Notes: generated from the sequence alone by a model not told the origin. A DNA stretch of 28,862 nucleotides from Terrimesophilobacter sp036833635 (GCA_036833635.1 DAITPJ010000017.1:1-28862); one strand, 5' to 3'. Positions 13,444 through 22,161 are shown, counted from the stretch's first letter. A program made the numbers and translations.

Positions 13444-16204
13444 CGCGCCGCCGCTGGTACCTCCTCATGAACGGCCTCGTGGCGTTCTGGCTGTTCGCCG
13501 CCGCGGTGATCGTCGTCGTGCACCGCTTCGTTCCGAACGGCGGCTGGCTCATGGTTCACCTCCTGCTGCTCGGGGCGGTCAGCACCGCCATCCTGGTCTG
13601 GAGCCAGCACTTCGCCGACACACTGCTGCGCCGGGCAGCGCCCGGCGGCCGAACGTTCCACGGCATCCGGCTCCTTGGCCACACTCTCGGCGCCGCGGTC
13701 GTCGTCGCGGGCATGGTCACGGGGTTCTGGCCGCTCGTGCTCGCCGGAGGCATCCTCGTCGCTGTCGTCGCCGTCGCGCACGCCGTGACGCTCTTCGTCC
13801 AGTCGCGGGGTGCCCTTCCTGCCCGGTTCGGCCCGCTCGTGCGGTATTACATCGCGGCCGGCCTCGCCCTTGTGATCGGGGTAGGCCTCGGGGTCGTCAT
13901 GGCGCGCGTCGCGCTTCCTGAGGGGCTCCACGACCGGCTCTACCCCGCGCACCTCGCCTTCAACCTGCTCGGCTGGGTCGGCCTCACGGTCGTCGGCACG
14001 GTCATTCTGCTGTGGCCGACCGTCCTTCACACCCAGGTGTCTGACGCCGTTGATGCGACAGCGCGTCGAGCGCTCTGGCTCTGCGTCGGAGGGCTCGTCG
14101 TGGTCGGCGGGGCGAGCCTGCTGGACGTGCGCCCGCTCTTCGCGCTCGGCATCCTCCTCTACCTCGCCGGGGTCGGCTTCGTTGCCGTCGAAGGCGTCCG
14201 CCAGGCACGGCGCTCGACGCAGTGGACCTTCGCGAGCTGGAGCATCGTCGCCGCCGTCGGCTGGTTCGTGTTCTGCACGATCGCGTTCGGTGTCGTGGTC
14301 GTGCAGGCTCCGAGCTGGGCGGATGCCGCTGCCGGACTCGGCTGGCTCGTCGGCCCGTTCGCGGCCGGGTTCGCCGCGCAAGTGTTGCTCGGCGCGCTCA
14401 GCTACCTTCTGCCTGTCGTGCTCGGCGGTGGGCCGGAGCAGAGCCGCCGAACCGCTTTCGAACTCAACCGGGCCGCTCTCTACCGCGTGGCGGTCGTCAA
14501 CCTCGGGATCGCCCTCTACCTCCTGCCGGTGCCGAGCTTCGTCAAGGTCGTCGACTCGTTCCTGGTCTTCCTGGTGCTGCTCGTGTTCCTCGTGCTCGCG
14601 GTGCGGGCGGTCGCCGTGTCGCGGCGCCCTCCGGCCACGGGCGGCAGTGCCGGCGGGGCAAGGGTCTCCGCGGCGCCGGCGAGAACGGGTGGCGCGCTCG
14701 CCGCGGCCGTCGCAACCGTCATCATCGCGATGACCGTCGGCATCGCCCTCGACCCGGTCGCGGCGGGCCTGCAGCTCACCCCACCCGCGGCATCCGTGAC
14801 CGCAACCGGGCATACGACGACCGTCGAGGTGAGCATGAAGAACATGCGATTCCATCCGGACGTCGTGAATGTTCCTGCCGGCGATGAACTCGTCATCCGG
14901 CTCACCAACGAGGACGACCAGGTGCACGACCTCGTGCTCGCGAACGGGGCATCGTCAGAACTCATGAACCCGAACACGACGGTCGACGTCGAGGTCGGGC
15001 TCGTCGGGGCGGACATCGACGGATGGTGCTCGATCGCAGGGCACCGGCTGCTCGGCATGGTCATGACGGTCAAGGCCATCGGCGGCACATCGGCGCCGAC
15101 AACGGCACCGACCCTCCCACCGGGCGGGCACGACCACGGCGCGAGCGACGGCCCATCCGCGGCCGGTGACGTCGACCTCATGAAAGAACCGGATGCGACC
15201 TTCAGGGCGCGCGATGCAGCGCTGCCGCAAGCGACATCCGAAACCCGACACGAGTACACCTTCACCGTGAGCGAGGGGATGCGGGAGGTCGCGCCCGGCG
15301 TCAAGCAGGCACTGTGGACCTACAATGGCACCGCGCCCGGCCCGACCCTGCGCGGCAAGGTCGGCGACACCTTCGTGATCACGCTCGTCAACGACGGCAC
15401 GATCGGCCACTCGATCGACTTCCACGCCGGATCGCTCGCGCCGAATGAGCCGATGCGCACCATCCAGCCGGGGGAGCGGCTGACCTACACCTTCACGGCG
15501 ACGCGATCGGGGATCTGGCTGTACCACTGCTCGACCATGCCGATGTCACTCCACCTCGCGAACGGGATGTTCGGCGCGGTCATCATCGATCCGCCGGGGC
15601 TCGCGCCGGTCGACGACGAGTTCGTGCTCGTGCAGTCGGAGTACTACCTGGGGCCGCAGGGCGGCATCGCGGATGTGACCCGCATCGCCACGCAGAACCC
15701 CGACCTCCTCGTGTTCAACGGCTACGCGAACCAGTACGCCTATCGACCGCTCGAGGTGCGCGCGGGCGAGCGGGTACGCGTCTGGGTNNNNNNNNNNNNN
15801 NNNNNNNNNNNNNNNNNNNNNNNNNNNNNNNNNNNNNNNNNNNNNNNNNNNNNNNNNNNNNNNNNNNNNNNNNNNNNNNNNNNNNNNAGTACGCCTATCG
15901 ACCGCTCGAGGTGCGCGCGGGCGAGCGGGTACGCGTCTGGGTCCTGGATGCAGGGCCGAACCGGCCGAGCTCGTTCCACATCGTGGGCGGCCAGTTCGAC
16001 ACGGTGTTCTCCGAGGGCGATTACCTTCTGAAGGATGGCGGCAGCACCGGAGCGGGCGGCGCCCAGGCGCTCGCGCTGCAGCCGGCGCAGGGCGGCTTCG
16101 TCGAGCTCGTGTTCCCCGAGGCGGGCGACTACCCGTTCATATCGCACATCATGTCGGATGCCGAGAAGGGCGCGAAGGGCGTCTTCCACGTCACTGGCCC
16201 CTGA
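13440..16204 (+). CDS. nirK: Three-module copper nitrite reductase: membrane domain, cupredoxin, NirK
   Basis: Reduces nitrite to nitric oxide at the outer face of the membrane. After collapsing the false gap at 15788-15887 the protein is 869 residues. Residues 1-440 hold about 13 membrane helices with histidines in helical contexts (VHLLLLGAVSTAILVWSQHF, HLAFNLLGWVGLTVV), similar in style to the preceding NnrS-like protein. Residues 455-548 form a cupredoxin with type-1 copper ligands His496, Cys530, His535 and Met540. A Pro/Thr/His linker follows. Residues 585-869 are a complete NirK: type-1 ligands His657, Cys697, His705, Met710; type-2 ligands His662, His696, His851; catalytic Asp660 and His795. 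The ATG overlaps the upstream stop. The layout suggests electrons pass from the membrane to the cupredoxin to NirK within one chain, which is inferred. Confidence 0.93.
15788..15887. other. Spurious assembly gap (100 N) with duplicated 55-nt flanks
   Basis: The 55 bases before the N-run (15733-15787) are identical to the 55 bases after it (15888-15942). Removing the Ns and one copy (155 bases) leaves 2610 bases for the gene, exactly 870 codons with the frame intact. The contigs therefore overlap, and the gap was inserted by scaffolding; 55 is a common assembler k-mer length. Confidence 0.96.
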
Positions 16205-16210
16205 CTTGCT

Positions 16211-16227
16211 CGGCCGAACCACGGCCG
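16211..16227. terminator. Weak hairpin after nirK
   Basis: CGGCCG-AACCA-CGGCCG, a 6-bp stem with a 5-base loop, begins seven bases after the nirK stop. It is a plausible terminator but short. The remaining sequence up to the DUF222 start at 16366 shows no gene. Confidence 0.4.
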
Positions 16228-16365
16228 CGCCCCGAGGTGCGAGCGGAGCGAGCATCGAAGGAGCACATCGAGCTCCAGTCCTCCACAGGCTGCCCGGGCA
16301 CGACTTATCCCAAGATTGGCCTCAACCCCTTCCCTCCTATGTTCGACACTGGGAGAATGTTCTGC

Positions 16366-17862
16366 ATGTCGACATCCGTAGCTAGCTTCGCTACCGCGCT
16401 CGACGCGGCGCGAGGCGCTGTCGCGGGCATTCCGGACGGGGTCATCACCGTGAAGGAGCTGCCGGACGACGCGCTCCTGTCGACTCAACGATCGCTCTCC
16501 GAGCTGCGCCGGATCATCGACGCCCGGGCCTCACTCGTCGCGGGCGAGGTCGCCTTCCGGTCGCGGAGGGAGCTCGGCTACGCAGGTCTCGCCCAGAAGG
16601 AGGGCTTTCAGACCGCGGAGAAGCTCGTGCAGGCCACGACTGGATCGACCCGGCGCGACGCGTCCACTCTCGTCACGGCAGGGATGCTCGTCCACGAGTC
16701 CCTCATCCTCGAGGCGGTGGATCAGGCGCCCGGTGAGGTGCCCGATGGATTCGTTGTCCGCGAACCGTGGCTCACCGCTGTCGGTGCCGCCGTCGCGAAC
16801 GGAACGCTCTCGGTCGACGCCGCCAAGGCGCTCAGGTCGGGTTTGGGTGAACCTTTCCTGGATGCGACGGGTGTCGGCGTGAGCGCCGACGACCTGGCCG
16901 GTGCCGCCGCGCGGTTGCTTGCCGAGGCTGGGCGACTGAACGCGGATGCGGTATTCAAGCTCGCTCGGCAACTTCGCGACGAACTGGATGCATCCGGTAT
17001 CGCTACCCGGGAGAGGCTGATCTACGAGCAGCGATCCTTCCGGAGGAGTATGCGGTCCAACGGACTCCCGCGGTACACGATCGATCCCGACATCGAGACC
17101 GCCGCGTACCTCGATGACCTCTACGACAAGCTCAAGTCTCCCCGTCGAAACGGGCCGCGCTTCGTCGACCCCGAGGACAAGGCCTGGGCGCAGAACATCC
17201 TCGACGACACCCGCACGACCGAGCAGTACCTGCACGACGCCTTCGCGGAATTAATCCGGCTCGGTGTCGCGCTCGATCATGACAGTTCCCCGAAGCGGGC
17301 CGGCTCCCCGAAACGGGTCAGCGTTGTCGGCTCCCGCAAGCCAGCAGTGCGCGTCCTGGTCGCCGAAAAGGCGCTTGCGGCCGGTGTCGGCATCGGCCGT
17401 GTCGAGGGAATCGACGTGCCGGTGTCGGTCGACACCGTGAACCGGATCGTGTGCGAGTCAGGGCTCCTCCCGATCCGCTTCTCGGAAACGGATGACGTTG
17501 TCGCGCTGGGCAGGGAGGAACGCCTCTTCACTGCTCGGCAGAAGGTCGCCCTGGCTGCGCGCGACGGCGGATGCGTCTGGCCGGGCTGCGACAAGCCGCC
17601 CAGCTGGACCGAGGCCCACCACATCAACCAATGGGCACGCGATACTGGCAACACCGACCTGTGCGACGGCGTACTCCTGTGCCGGCACCACCACATGCTT
17701 CTGCACAACAACCATTGGGAGATCGTGCGATCGGGAAGTACTCGTTGGCTCATCCCACCTGCCGGGATCGATCCGGCACAGACGCCGCGGGAACTGGTGT
17801 CCAAGAGCTCAGCCCTGGGAGATCTTCGGCGCGAGCGAACGGCGGCGGCTGCCGCGCCCTGA
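16366..17862 (+). CDS. DUF222 / HNH endonuclease domain protein (13E12 type)
   Basis: A 498-residue protein of the actinobacterial DUF222-HNH family, usually present in many copies per genome and of unknown biological role. The N-terminal two thirds is the helical DUF222 region. The C-terminal HNH nuclease motif is intact: CVWPGC at residues 403-408, EAHHINQW with His418 and His419, and LLCRHHHMLLHNNHW around residues 437-451, giving a Cys pair for zinc and the catalytic histidine. Of three in-frame ATGs (16339, 16357, 16366) I choose 16366, since GGGAG lies about ten bases upstream. It stands alone, between nirK and a double hairpin, so it does not appear to belong to the nitrite operon. Confidence 0.92.
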   Translation: MSTSVASFATALDAARGAVAGIPDGVITVKELPDDALLSTQRSLSELRRIIDARASLVAGEVAFRSRRELGYAGLAQKEGFQTAEKLVQATTGSTRRDASTLVTAGMLVHESLILEAVDQAPGEVPDGFVVREPWLTAVGAAVANGTLSVDAAKALRSGLGEPFLDATGVGVSADDLAGAAARLLAEAGRLNADAVFKLARQLRDELDASGIATRERLIYEQRSFRRSMRSNGLPRYTIDPDIETAAYLDDLYDKLKSPRRNGPRFVDPEDKAWAQNILDDTRTTEQYLHDAFAELIRLGVALDHDSSPKRAGSPKRVSVVGSRKPAVRVLVAEKALAAGVGIGRVEGIDVPVSVDTVNRIVCESGLLPIRFSETDDVVALGREERLFTARQKVALAARDGGCVWPGCDKPPSWTEAHHINQWARDTGNTDLCDGVLLCRHHHMLLHNNHWEIVRSGSTRWLIPPAGIDPAQTPRELVSKSSALGDLRRERTAAAAAP

Positions 17863-17883
17863 GCTGCGCGCCAGGCTCCCGTC

Positions 17884-17930
17884 GTGGCGGCGGCATCCGC
17901 CACGGTTCCGACCGCCGGGACGGCGGTCGG
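17884..17930. terminator. Tandem hairpins after the DUF222 gene
   Basis: Two adjacent stems: GTGGCGG/CCGCCAC (17884-17903, 6-base loop) and CCGACCGCC/GGCGGTCGG (17908-17930, 5-base loop). They start 22 bases after the stop. This is a strong candidate terminator. No gene is evident between here and 18039. Confidence 0.75.
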
Positions 17931-18038
17931 CGCTGGCGACACGCGAGGGCCGGAAATGTCTCCGCCGCTAATGTGTCGCGCGCATTTTCACGGTCGAACG
18001 CGTGGTCCGATGGCGCGCGACCTGCCTATGCTCGGAGC

Positions 18039-18497
18039 ATGGCGAGACTTCCTTCGAGACTGGGAGTGAGGCCGAAGACCTCCGCATCCGGTCCGCACCG
18101 GCAACTTAGCCAGAAGTCGCCCCCCGCGATCTGGGGCCGGACCGCCGCCGCACTCTTCTCCCTCCCCCGCGTCATCGAGGGATGCAGCTCGGTGTGCCCG
18201 GAGAGCTCGCGCGCCGTGTTCCTCGAGGACCTGGGGGAGCCGCGCTCGGCCGAGACGTCGCTCTCAAAGCCCGACGCACGTCTCGAGCCGGTACACCTTC
18301 ATGGAGTCCTCGATACGAGCCTGCACGTGTGCCTGCCGACGGCAAGGGCGCTCGAGGTGTGTGGACTCGGCTGGGGCGAAGCACACCGCTACGCCGGCCA
18401 CGCAACCGAGATCATGGTGTATGGGCCGCGCGACCGCGACGAACTGGCAACGGTCATCGACCTCGTGAGGGAAAGCATCCGGTTCGCTCGGGGGTGA
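18039..18497 (+). CDS. DUF5519 (luciferase-like) domain protein
   Basis: A 152-residue protein. A basic N-terminus (MARLPSRLGVRPK) precedes the domain: LFSLPRVIEGCSSV, PVHLHGVLDTSLHVCLPTARA, then GLGWGEAHRYAGHATEIMVYGPRDRDEL. The DxSLHxxLP and GWGExH...YGPRDxxE features match proteins annotated as luciferase-domain or DUF5519, whose biochemistry is unknown to me. ATG 18039 is preceded by GGAG only one base away, so the start is tentative; longer in-frame reading upstream is the shadow of the DUF222 gene. Convergent with the DUF2249 gene, whose stop is 21 bases away. No functional link to its neighbours is apparent. Confidence 0.8.
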   Translation: MARLPSRLGVRPKTSASGPHRQLSQKSPPAIWGRTAAALFSLPRVIEGCSSVCPESSRAVFLEDLGEPRSAETSLSKPDARLEPVHLHGVLDTSLHVCLPTARALEVCGLGWGEAHRYAGHATEIMVYGPRDRDELATVIDLVRESIRFARG

Positions 18498-18518
18498 GAA
18501 TCCCCTCCGCGCACCAGG

Positions 18519-18839
18519 TCAGGCGTCGGGCTGCTGCCTCGCGACGCGCAGCGTCCAGACCTCGGGACCGGACTCGACATACCCGACGGAGAACCCTCCA
18601 GGGTGCCGGGCCTCCAGCTGCGCGATGAGGGGCAGCGGGTTGTGATCAGCGACGAGATCGATACTGGAACCCGGTGCGATCGCATCGAGCGCGCCGAAGA
18701 TCGTCGCGTGGCGAATCGCGTGCGGGATCTGCCGCACATCGAGCACGATCCGGTCTTCGTCCTCATGCCCGCACGTGCAGCCGGAATGCGCAGCCGTGGT
18801 CGGGACGGATGTCTGAAGGGAGATCGGTTCTGCGGTCAT
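18519..18839 (-). CDS. DUF2249 domain protein
   Basis: A 106-residue protein. The N-terminal leader has SGCTCGHEDE (Cys21, Cys23, His25), a possible metal site. The DUF2249 domain follows: LDVRQIPHAIRHATIFGALDAI, then SIDLVADHNPLPLIAQLEARHPGG-type sequence, ending VWTLRVARQ. It is a small TusA-like alpha/beta fold; members are often encoded near denitrification, NO-response or hemerythrin genes, though no activity is established. It is the second gene after the FAD/NAD reductase, 86 bases downstream, and lies about 2.3 kb from nirK. The ATG at 18839 has only a close GAGG. A role in nitrogen-oxide metabolism is inferred from context. Confidence 0.88.
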   Translation of the reverse strand: MTAEPISLQTSVPTTAAHSGCTCGHEDEDRIVLDVRQIPHAIRHATIFGALDAIAPGSSIDLVADHNPLPLIAQLEARHPGGFSVGYVESGPEVWTLRVARQQPDA

Positions 18840-18925
18840 ACCTCGACGATAGCCTCACGTCGTGCGCCGCTGTGGCGTCGAGCGCCGTGACAATTGCAGG
18901 CGAATGAGCCGGGCCGCGAGGTGGA

Positions 18926-19663
18926 TCAGTAGCCGGTGAACTCCTCGGTGCGGATGTCGTCCCCATCGACACCGGCACCCTCGAGCACCGTGCGCATCGA
19001 CTTGACCATCGCACCGGGCCCGCACAAGTAGTAGATCGGCGCGGTCAGGTCGTCGATGTGCCGGGACAGCATGGCCGCATCGATGTGCCCGGTCTCGCCC
19101 GACCACTCGACGCCGGAACCCTCCAGCCCGCTCATCGTCGGCACAAAAGTGATGGTCTCGTTCTCGGCCGCCACCCGGGTGAACTCGTCGAGGAAGGCAG
19201 CCTCCTCGGGCGTCCGATTCGAGTCGAACACCGTGATCGTGTGGCCCGTGTCGTCGTGGACCGACTGCAGAACAATGCTGCGCACGGGCGTGATACCGAT
19301 CCCCCCGGTGAGGAACACGGCCGGCCGCTCGACCTTGTGATGAAGAGTGAAGGAACCCCACGGCGCATCCAGGAGCACCTCTGTGCCGATCGGGGCGTCC
19401 CGTAGCACGTGCTTGTATGCCGTCTCGCGCATACGGGTCGTCGCCTCGAGGAATGGCTCATAGGGCGCGCTCGAGAAGGAGAAGCCCCGGATATCGCCCT
19501 CGGCGTCCGTCTCGGATGGATTCAGGAGCGTGTAGTCGGCGAACTGGCCCGCTGTGTACTCGAAACCCTCGGGCTTCTCGAATCGGAACGACATCGTGTT
19601 CGCGGCGGCCTGCTCCTTCGCTAGGAGCTTGACGGCGGGGAGCGCTGGCGCAGGTTCTGACAT
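18926..19663 (-). CDS. FAD/NAD(P) oxidoreductase of the ferredoxin reductase family
   Basis: A 245-residue flavoprotein reductase. The FAD-binding barrel carries YTAGQFADYTLL and RGFSFSSAP (59-67, the R-x-x-S motif). The nucleotide domain carries VFLTGGIGITPVRSIV (116-131) and YYLCGPGAMVKSM (211-223). There is no C-terminal 2Fe-2S or N-terminal globin domain, so it needs a partner acceptor such as a ferredoxin, haem protein or NO-detoxifying enzyme. The ATG at 19663 gives a normal family length. An upstream in-frame start at 19738 would run through promoter sequence. It heads a small operon with the DUF2249 gene and is divergent from the PrpD-family gene. Confidence 0.9.
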   Translation of the reverse strand: MSEPAPALPAVKLLAKEQAAANTMSFRFEKPEGFEYTAGQFADYTLLNPSETDAEGDIRGFSFSSAPYEPFLEATTRMRETAYKHVLRDAPIGTEVLLDAPWGSFTLHHKVERPAVFLTGGIGITPVRSIVLQSVHDDTGHTITVFDSNRTPEEAAFLDEFTRVAAENETITFVPTMSGLEGSGVEWSGETGHIDAAMLSRHIDDLTAPIYYLCGPGAMVKSMRTVLEGAGVDGDDIRTEEFTGY

Positions 19664-19744
19664 CGTGGTGATCCATTCATCCGGCGTCGCAGCGGGGAAA
19701 CTCCCCGGGCGGAAGCGCCACCCTTCTAACGCTAGCACTCATGG

Positions 19745-19822
19745 GTTTTAGACGCTGGGATCCCCTACGCATCCGGTGCCCTGCACAACGTCTAAAAACG
19801 GCGTAACGTGATTTTAGAAAAT
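19745..19822. promoter_or_regulatory. TTTTAGACG dyad in the divergent reductase/PrpD promoter region
   Basis: GTTTTAGACG at 19745-19754 faces CGTCTAAAAAC at 19789-19799, nearly its reverse complement, and a related ATTTTAGAAAAT lies at 19811-19822 just before the PrpD gene. The patch is AT-rich compared with its surroundings. It looks like a set of operator half-sites or promoters for both directions. The regulator is not encoded in the window. Confidence 0.55.
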
Positions 19823-19836
19823 GAAGGGCGAAGACA

Positions 19837-21273
19837 ATGACGGAAGTACAGGATCTGGCCGAATTCGTTCACGGCGCCAGCTTCTCGCAACTGAGTGCCA
19901 CCACAGTCGAACAGCTCAAGATCCGCGTACTCGACACCATGGGGATCGCCATCGCGGCCCTCGATGCGCCGCCACTCGTCGCGATCCGCGAGCTCACGGA
20001 GTCGCTCGGCGGCAACGGTTCATCGACCCTCATCGGAGGCGGGGCGAGCGCGCCTGACAGGGCCGCGTTCTACAACATCGCACTCAGCCGGTACCTCGAC
20101 TTCATGGACAGCTACCTCGCACGAGGCGAGACGAACCACCCCTCCGACAACATCGGCGCCGTTCTCGCCGCGGCCGAAAGCGCGCAGACACGGGATGAGC
20201 CTACGAGCGGGGCCGACTTCCTCACCGCCGTCGCGGTCGCCTACCAGGTGCACACAAGGCTTTCGGATGTCGCCCCGGTTCGGGCGAAGGGGTTCGACCA
20301 CACGGTTCAGGGCGCGTACGCCGTCGCCGCCGCCGTGTCGAAGGCGCTGGGCCTGAGCGTCGAACAGACCGCGAACGCGATCGCGATCTCGGGCACGGCC
20401 AACAATGCTTTAAGGGTCACGAGGACCGGGAATCTTTCGAACTGGAAGGGCCTCGCCTACCCACAGGTCGGCAAGGAGGGAACCTTCGCCGCCCTCCTTG
20501 CCCGAGCCGGCATCACCGGCCCGGAGGAGGTCTTCGAGGGCAACAAGGGGTTCAAGGAGACCATCGCAGGCGACTTCACGATCGACTGGTCGAAGGAGGA
20601 TCTCGAAAGCGTCCTTCGCACGATCATCAAGAAGCACAACGCCGAGATCCACTCCCAGTCCTCGATCGACGCGGCCATCGACATCCGGTCCCAGAGCGGT
20701 TTCGACGCGACAAGGATCGCCGCCGTGCGCATCGCGACGTTCCAGGTCGCCTTCGACATCATCGGCGGTGGCGAAGAGGGCAGCAAGCGCGTGATCCGCA
20801 CCAAGGAGGAGGCCGACCACTCCCTCCTCTACATGGTCGCGGCCGCACTTCTCGACGGCGAGGTCCAGCCCACGACGTACGCGCCGGAGCGCATCGTGAG
20901 GGCGGACGTGCAGGAGCTCCTGCAGAACGTCACCGTAACCCCGGATGCCGGTTACTCGGCACGTTTCCCGAACGAGATGCCGTCGCGCGTCGAGGTCGAA
21001 CTCACCGACGGCACGGTGCTGACGGCCGAGACCGCCTCCTACAAGGGCTTCTTCACCAACCCGCTCGACTGGACGGATGCCCTCGCCAAGTTCAGCCGAC
21101 TCGTCACGCCGTTCACGGGGGAGAGCCTGCGCGACAAGATCGCGGAAACCATTCACAGCCTGGATACGAAACCGGTCACGGAGCTCACCAGGCTCCTGGC
21201 CACGGTGCCGCTGAGGCGAACTCAGCCGAAGCAGCGCCCCGCATCCACCACAAAGGCAGGTCGCCGCCCGTAG
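19837..21273 (+). CDS. MmgE/PrpD family protein (2-methylcitrate dehydratase-like)
   Basis: A 478-residue cytoplasmic protein of the MmgE/PrpD fold, whose known members dehydrate 2-methylcitrate or decarboxylate cis-aconitate. Supporting segments: an N-terminal helical domain (VEQLKIRVLDTMGIAIAAL), SRYLDFMDSYL near residue 85, ETNHPSDNIGAVLAAAE, HTVQGAYAVAAAVSKALGLS and EVEL-TDG strands in the C-terminal lid. The ATG at 19837 follows AAGGGCGAAGACA. It is 38 bases before the ComA-like gene, so the two form an operon. No methylcitrate synthase or PrpB gene is near, so propionate catabolism is not supported and the substrate is unknown. Divergent from the reductase across the TTTTAGACG dyad. Confidence 0.9.
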   Translation: MTEVQDLAEFVHGASFSQLSATTVEQLKIRVLDTMGIAIAALDAPPLVAIRELTESLGGNGSSTLIGGGASAPDRAAFYNIALSRYLDFMDSYLARGETNHPSDNIGAVLAAAESAQTRDEPTSGADFLTAVAVAYQVHTRLSDVAPVRAKGFDHTVQGAYAVAAAVSKALGLSVEQTANAIAISGTANNALRVTRTGNLSNWKGLAYPQVGKEGTFAALLARAGITGPEEVFEGNKGFKETIAGDFTIDWSKEDLESVLRTIIKKHNAEIHSQSSIDAAIDIRSQSGFDATRIAAVRIATFQVAFDIIGGGEEGSKRVIRTKEEADHSLLYMVAAALLDGEVQPTTYAPERIVRADVQELLQNVTVTPDAGYSARFPNEMPSRVEVELTDGTVLTAETASYKGFFTNPLDWTDALAKFSRLVTPFTGESLRDKIAETIHSLDTKPVTELTRLLATVPLRRTQPKQRPASTTKAGRRP

Positions 21274-21311
21274 GGCGGAGCCGGCGAGCCATAACCCACA
21301 AGGAGAACATC

Positions 21312-22133
21312 ATGGCGAAGACCAGTTTCGATTTCATCCCCCGGGCATTCCGCCCGGAGAAGCCCCGCACCTTCGGGCTCACCGAGGTGCGCGGACCGTA
21401 CTACTCGACCTACGGAACCCGGCACCTCGCCGACGTGCTCGACGTGGCCGGCCAGTGGGTCGACGGCGTCAAGTGGGCGGGCGGATCGTTCGCACTGCTC
21501 CCGAAGGAGCAGGTGCGTGCGTTCAGCGACCTCGCGCACGACCACGACGCGTACATCTCCTCCGGCGGGTGGCTCGAGACGGTCCAGCGCTACGGCACGG
21601 ATGCGATCGACCACTACCTCAAGGAGGCCAAGGAGGTCGGATTCGACGTCATCGAGATCTCGGCGGGGTTCATCTCCATCCCGACCTCGGGCCTGCTGCG
21701 GCTCATCGAGCGTGTCAAGAAGGCGGGCCTCAAGGCCAAGCCGGAACTGGGCATCCAGTTCGGATCCGGGGGCGACTCGACGGAGGAGGAGCTCGCGGCG
21801 GAGGGCAAGAAGGACGTCGGCGACCTCGTCGCCCGCGCCAACAAGGCCCTCGAGGCCGGTGCCGACATCATCATGATCGAGTCGGAGGGCATCACCGAGA
21901 ACGTGACGACCTGGAACACGGCGCCCGTCGCCTCCATCATCAACGGGGTCGGGATCGAGCACGTCATGTTCGAGTCCGCCGACCCGCTCGTGTTCGAGTG
22001 GTACATCAAGAACTACGGGAACGAGATCAACCTCTTCGTCGACCACTCGCAGGTGCTGCAGCTCGAAGGGCTGCGCCAGAACATCTGGGGCAACAAGTCC
22101 ACCTGGGGTCGCATCGCGAACCCGATGTTCTGA
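21312..22133 (+). CDS. Phosphosulfolactate synthase-like (ComA family) protein
   Basis: A 273-residue TIM-barrel protein of the ComA family. The archetype adds sulfite to phosphoenolpyruvate in coenzyme M synthesis. Recognisable segments are VDGVKWAGGSFALLP (about 50-64), YISSGGWLETV, GFDVIEISAGFISIP, KPELGIQFGSGGDS, DIIMIESEGITENV and VFEWYIKNYG. AGGAG six bases before the ATG at 21312 supports the start. Actinobacteria are not known for coenzyme M synthesis of the archaeal type, so the actual substrate may differ. Plant HSA32 is another relative without an assigned reaction. It follows the PrpD-family gene closely and probably acts in the same pathway. Confidence 0.87.
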   Translation: MAKTSFDFIPRAFRPEKPRTFGLTEVRGPYYSTYGTRHLADVLDVAGQWVDGVKWAGGSFALLPKEQVRAFSDLAHDHDAYISSGGWLETVQRYGTDAIDHYLKEAKEVGFDVIEISAGFISIPTSGLLRLIERVKKAGLKAKPELGIQFGSGGDSTEEELAAEGKKDVGDLVARANKALEAGADIIMIESEGITENVTTWNTAPVASIINGVGIEHVMFESADPLVFEWYIKNYGNEINLFVDHSQVLQLEGLRQNIWGNKSTWGRIANPMF

Positions 22134-22161
22134 TCGGCTGGAGTTTCTCTGGTCGGGCTTG

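Noticed and set aside
13188..14927. 579-codon minus-strand open frame opposite nirK
   Set aside because: Charged low-complexity antisense reading of a membrane-protein gene; no recognisable domain and it spans two coupled plus-strand genes.
16337..16365. Possible LexA/SOS box before the DUF222 gene (TATGTTCGACA)
   Set aside because: Only one half-site GTTCGA is present; the matching TCGAAC half at the required spacing is missing.
17571..18038. In-frame upstream extension of the DUF5519 gene
   Set aside because: It overlaps the end of the DUF222 gene and the tandem hairpins, and its sequence is not family-like; the start is placed at 18039.
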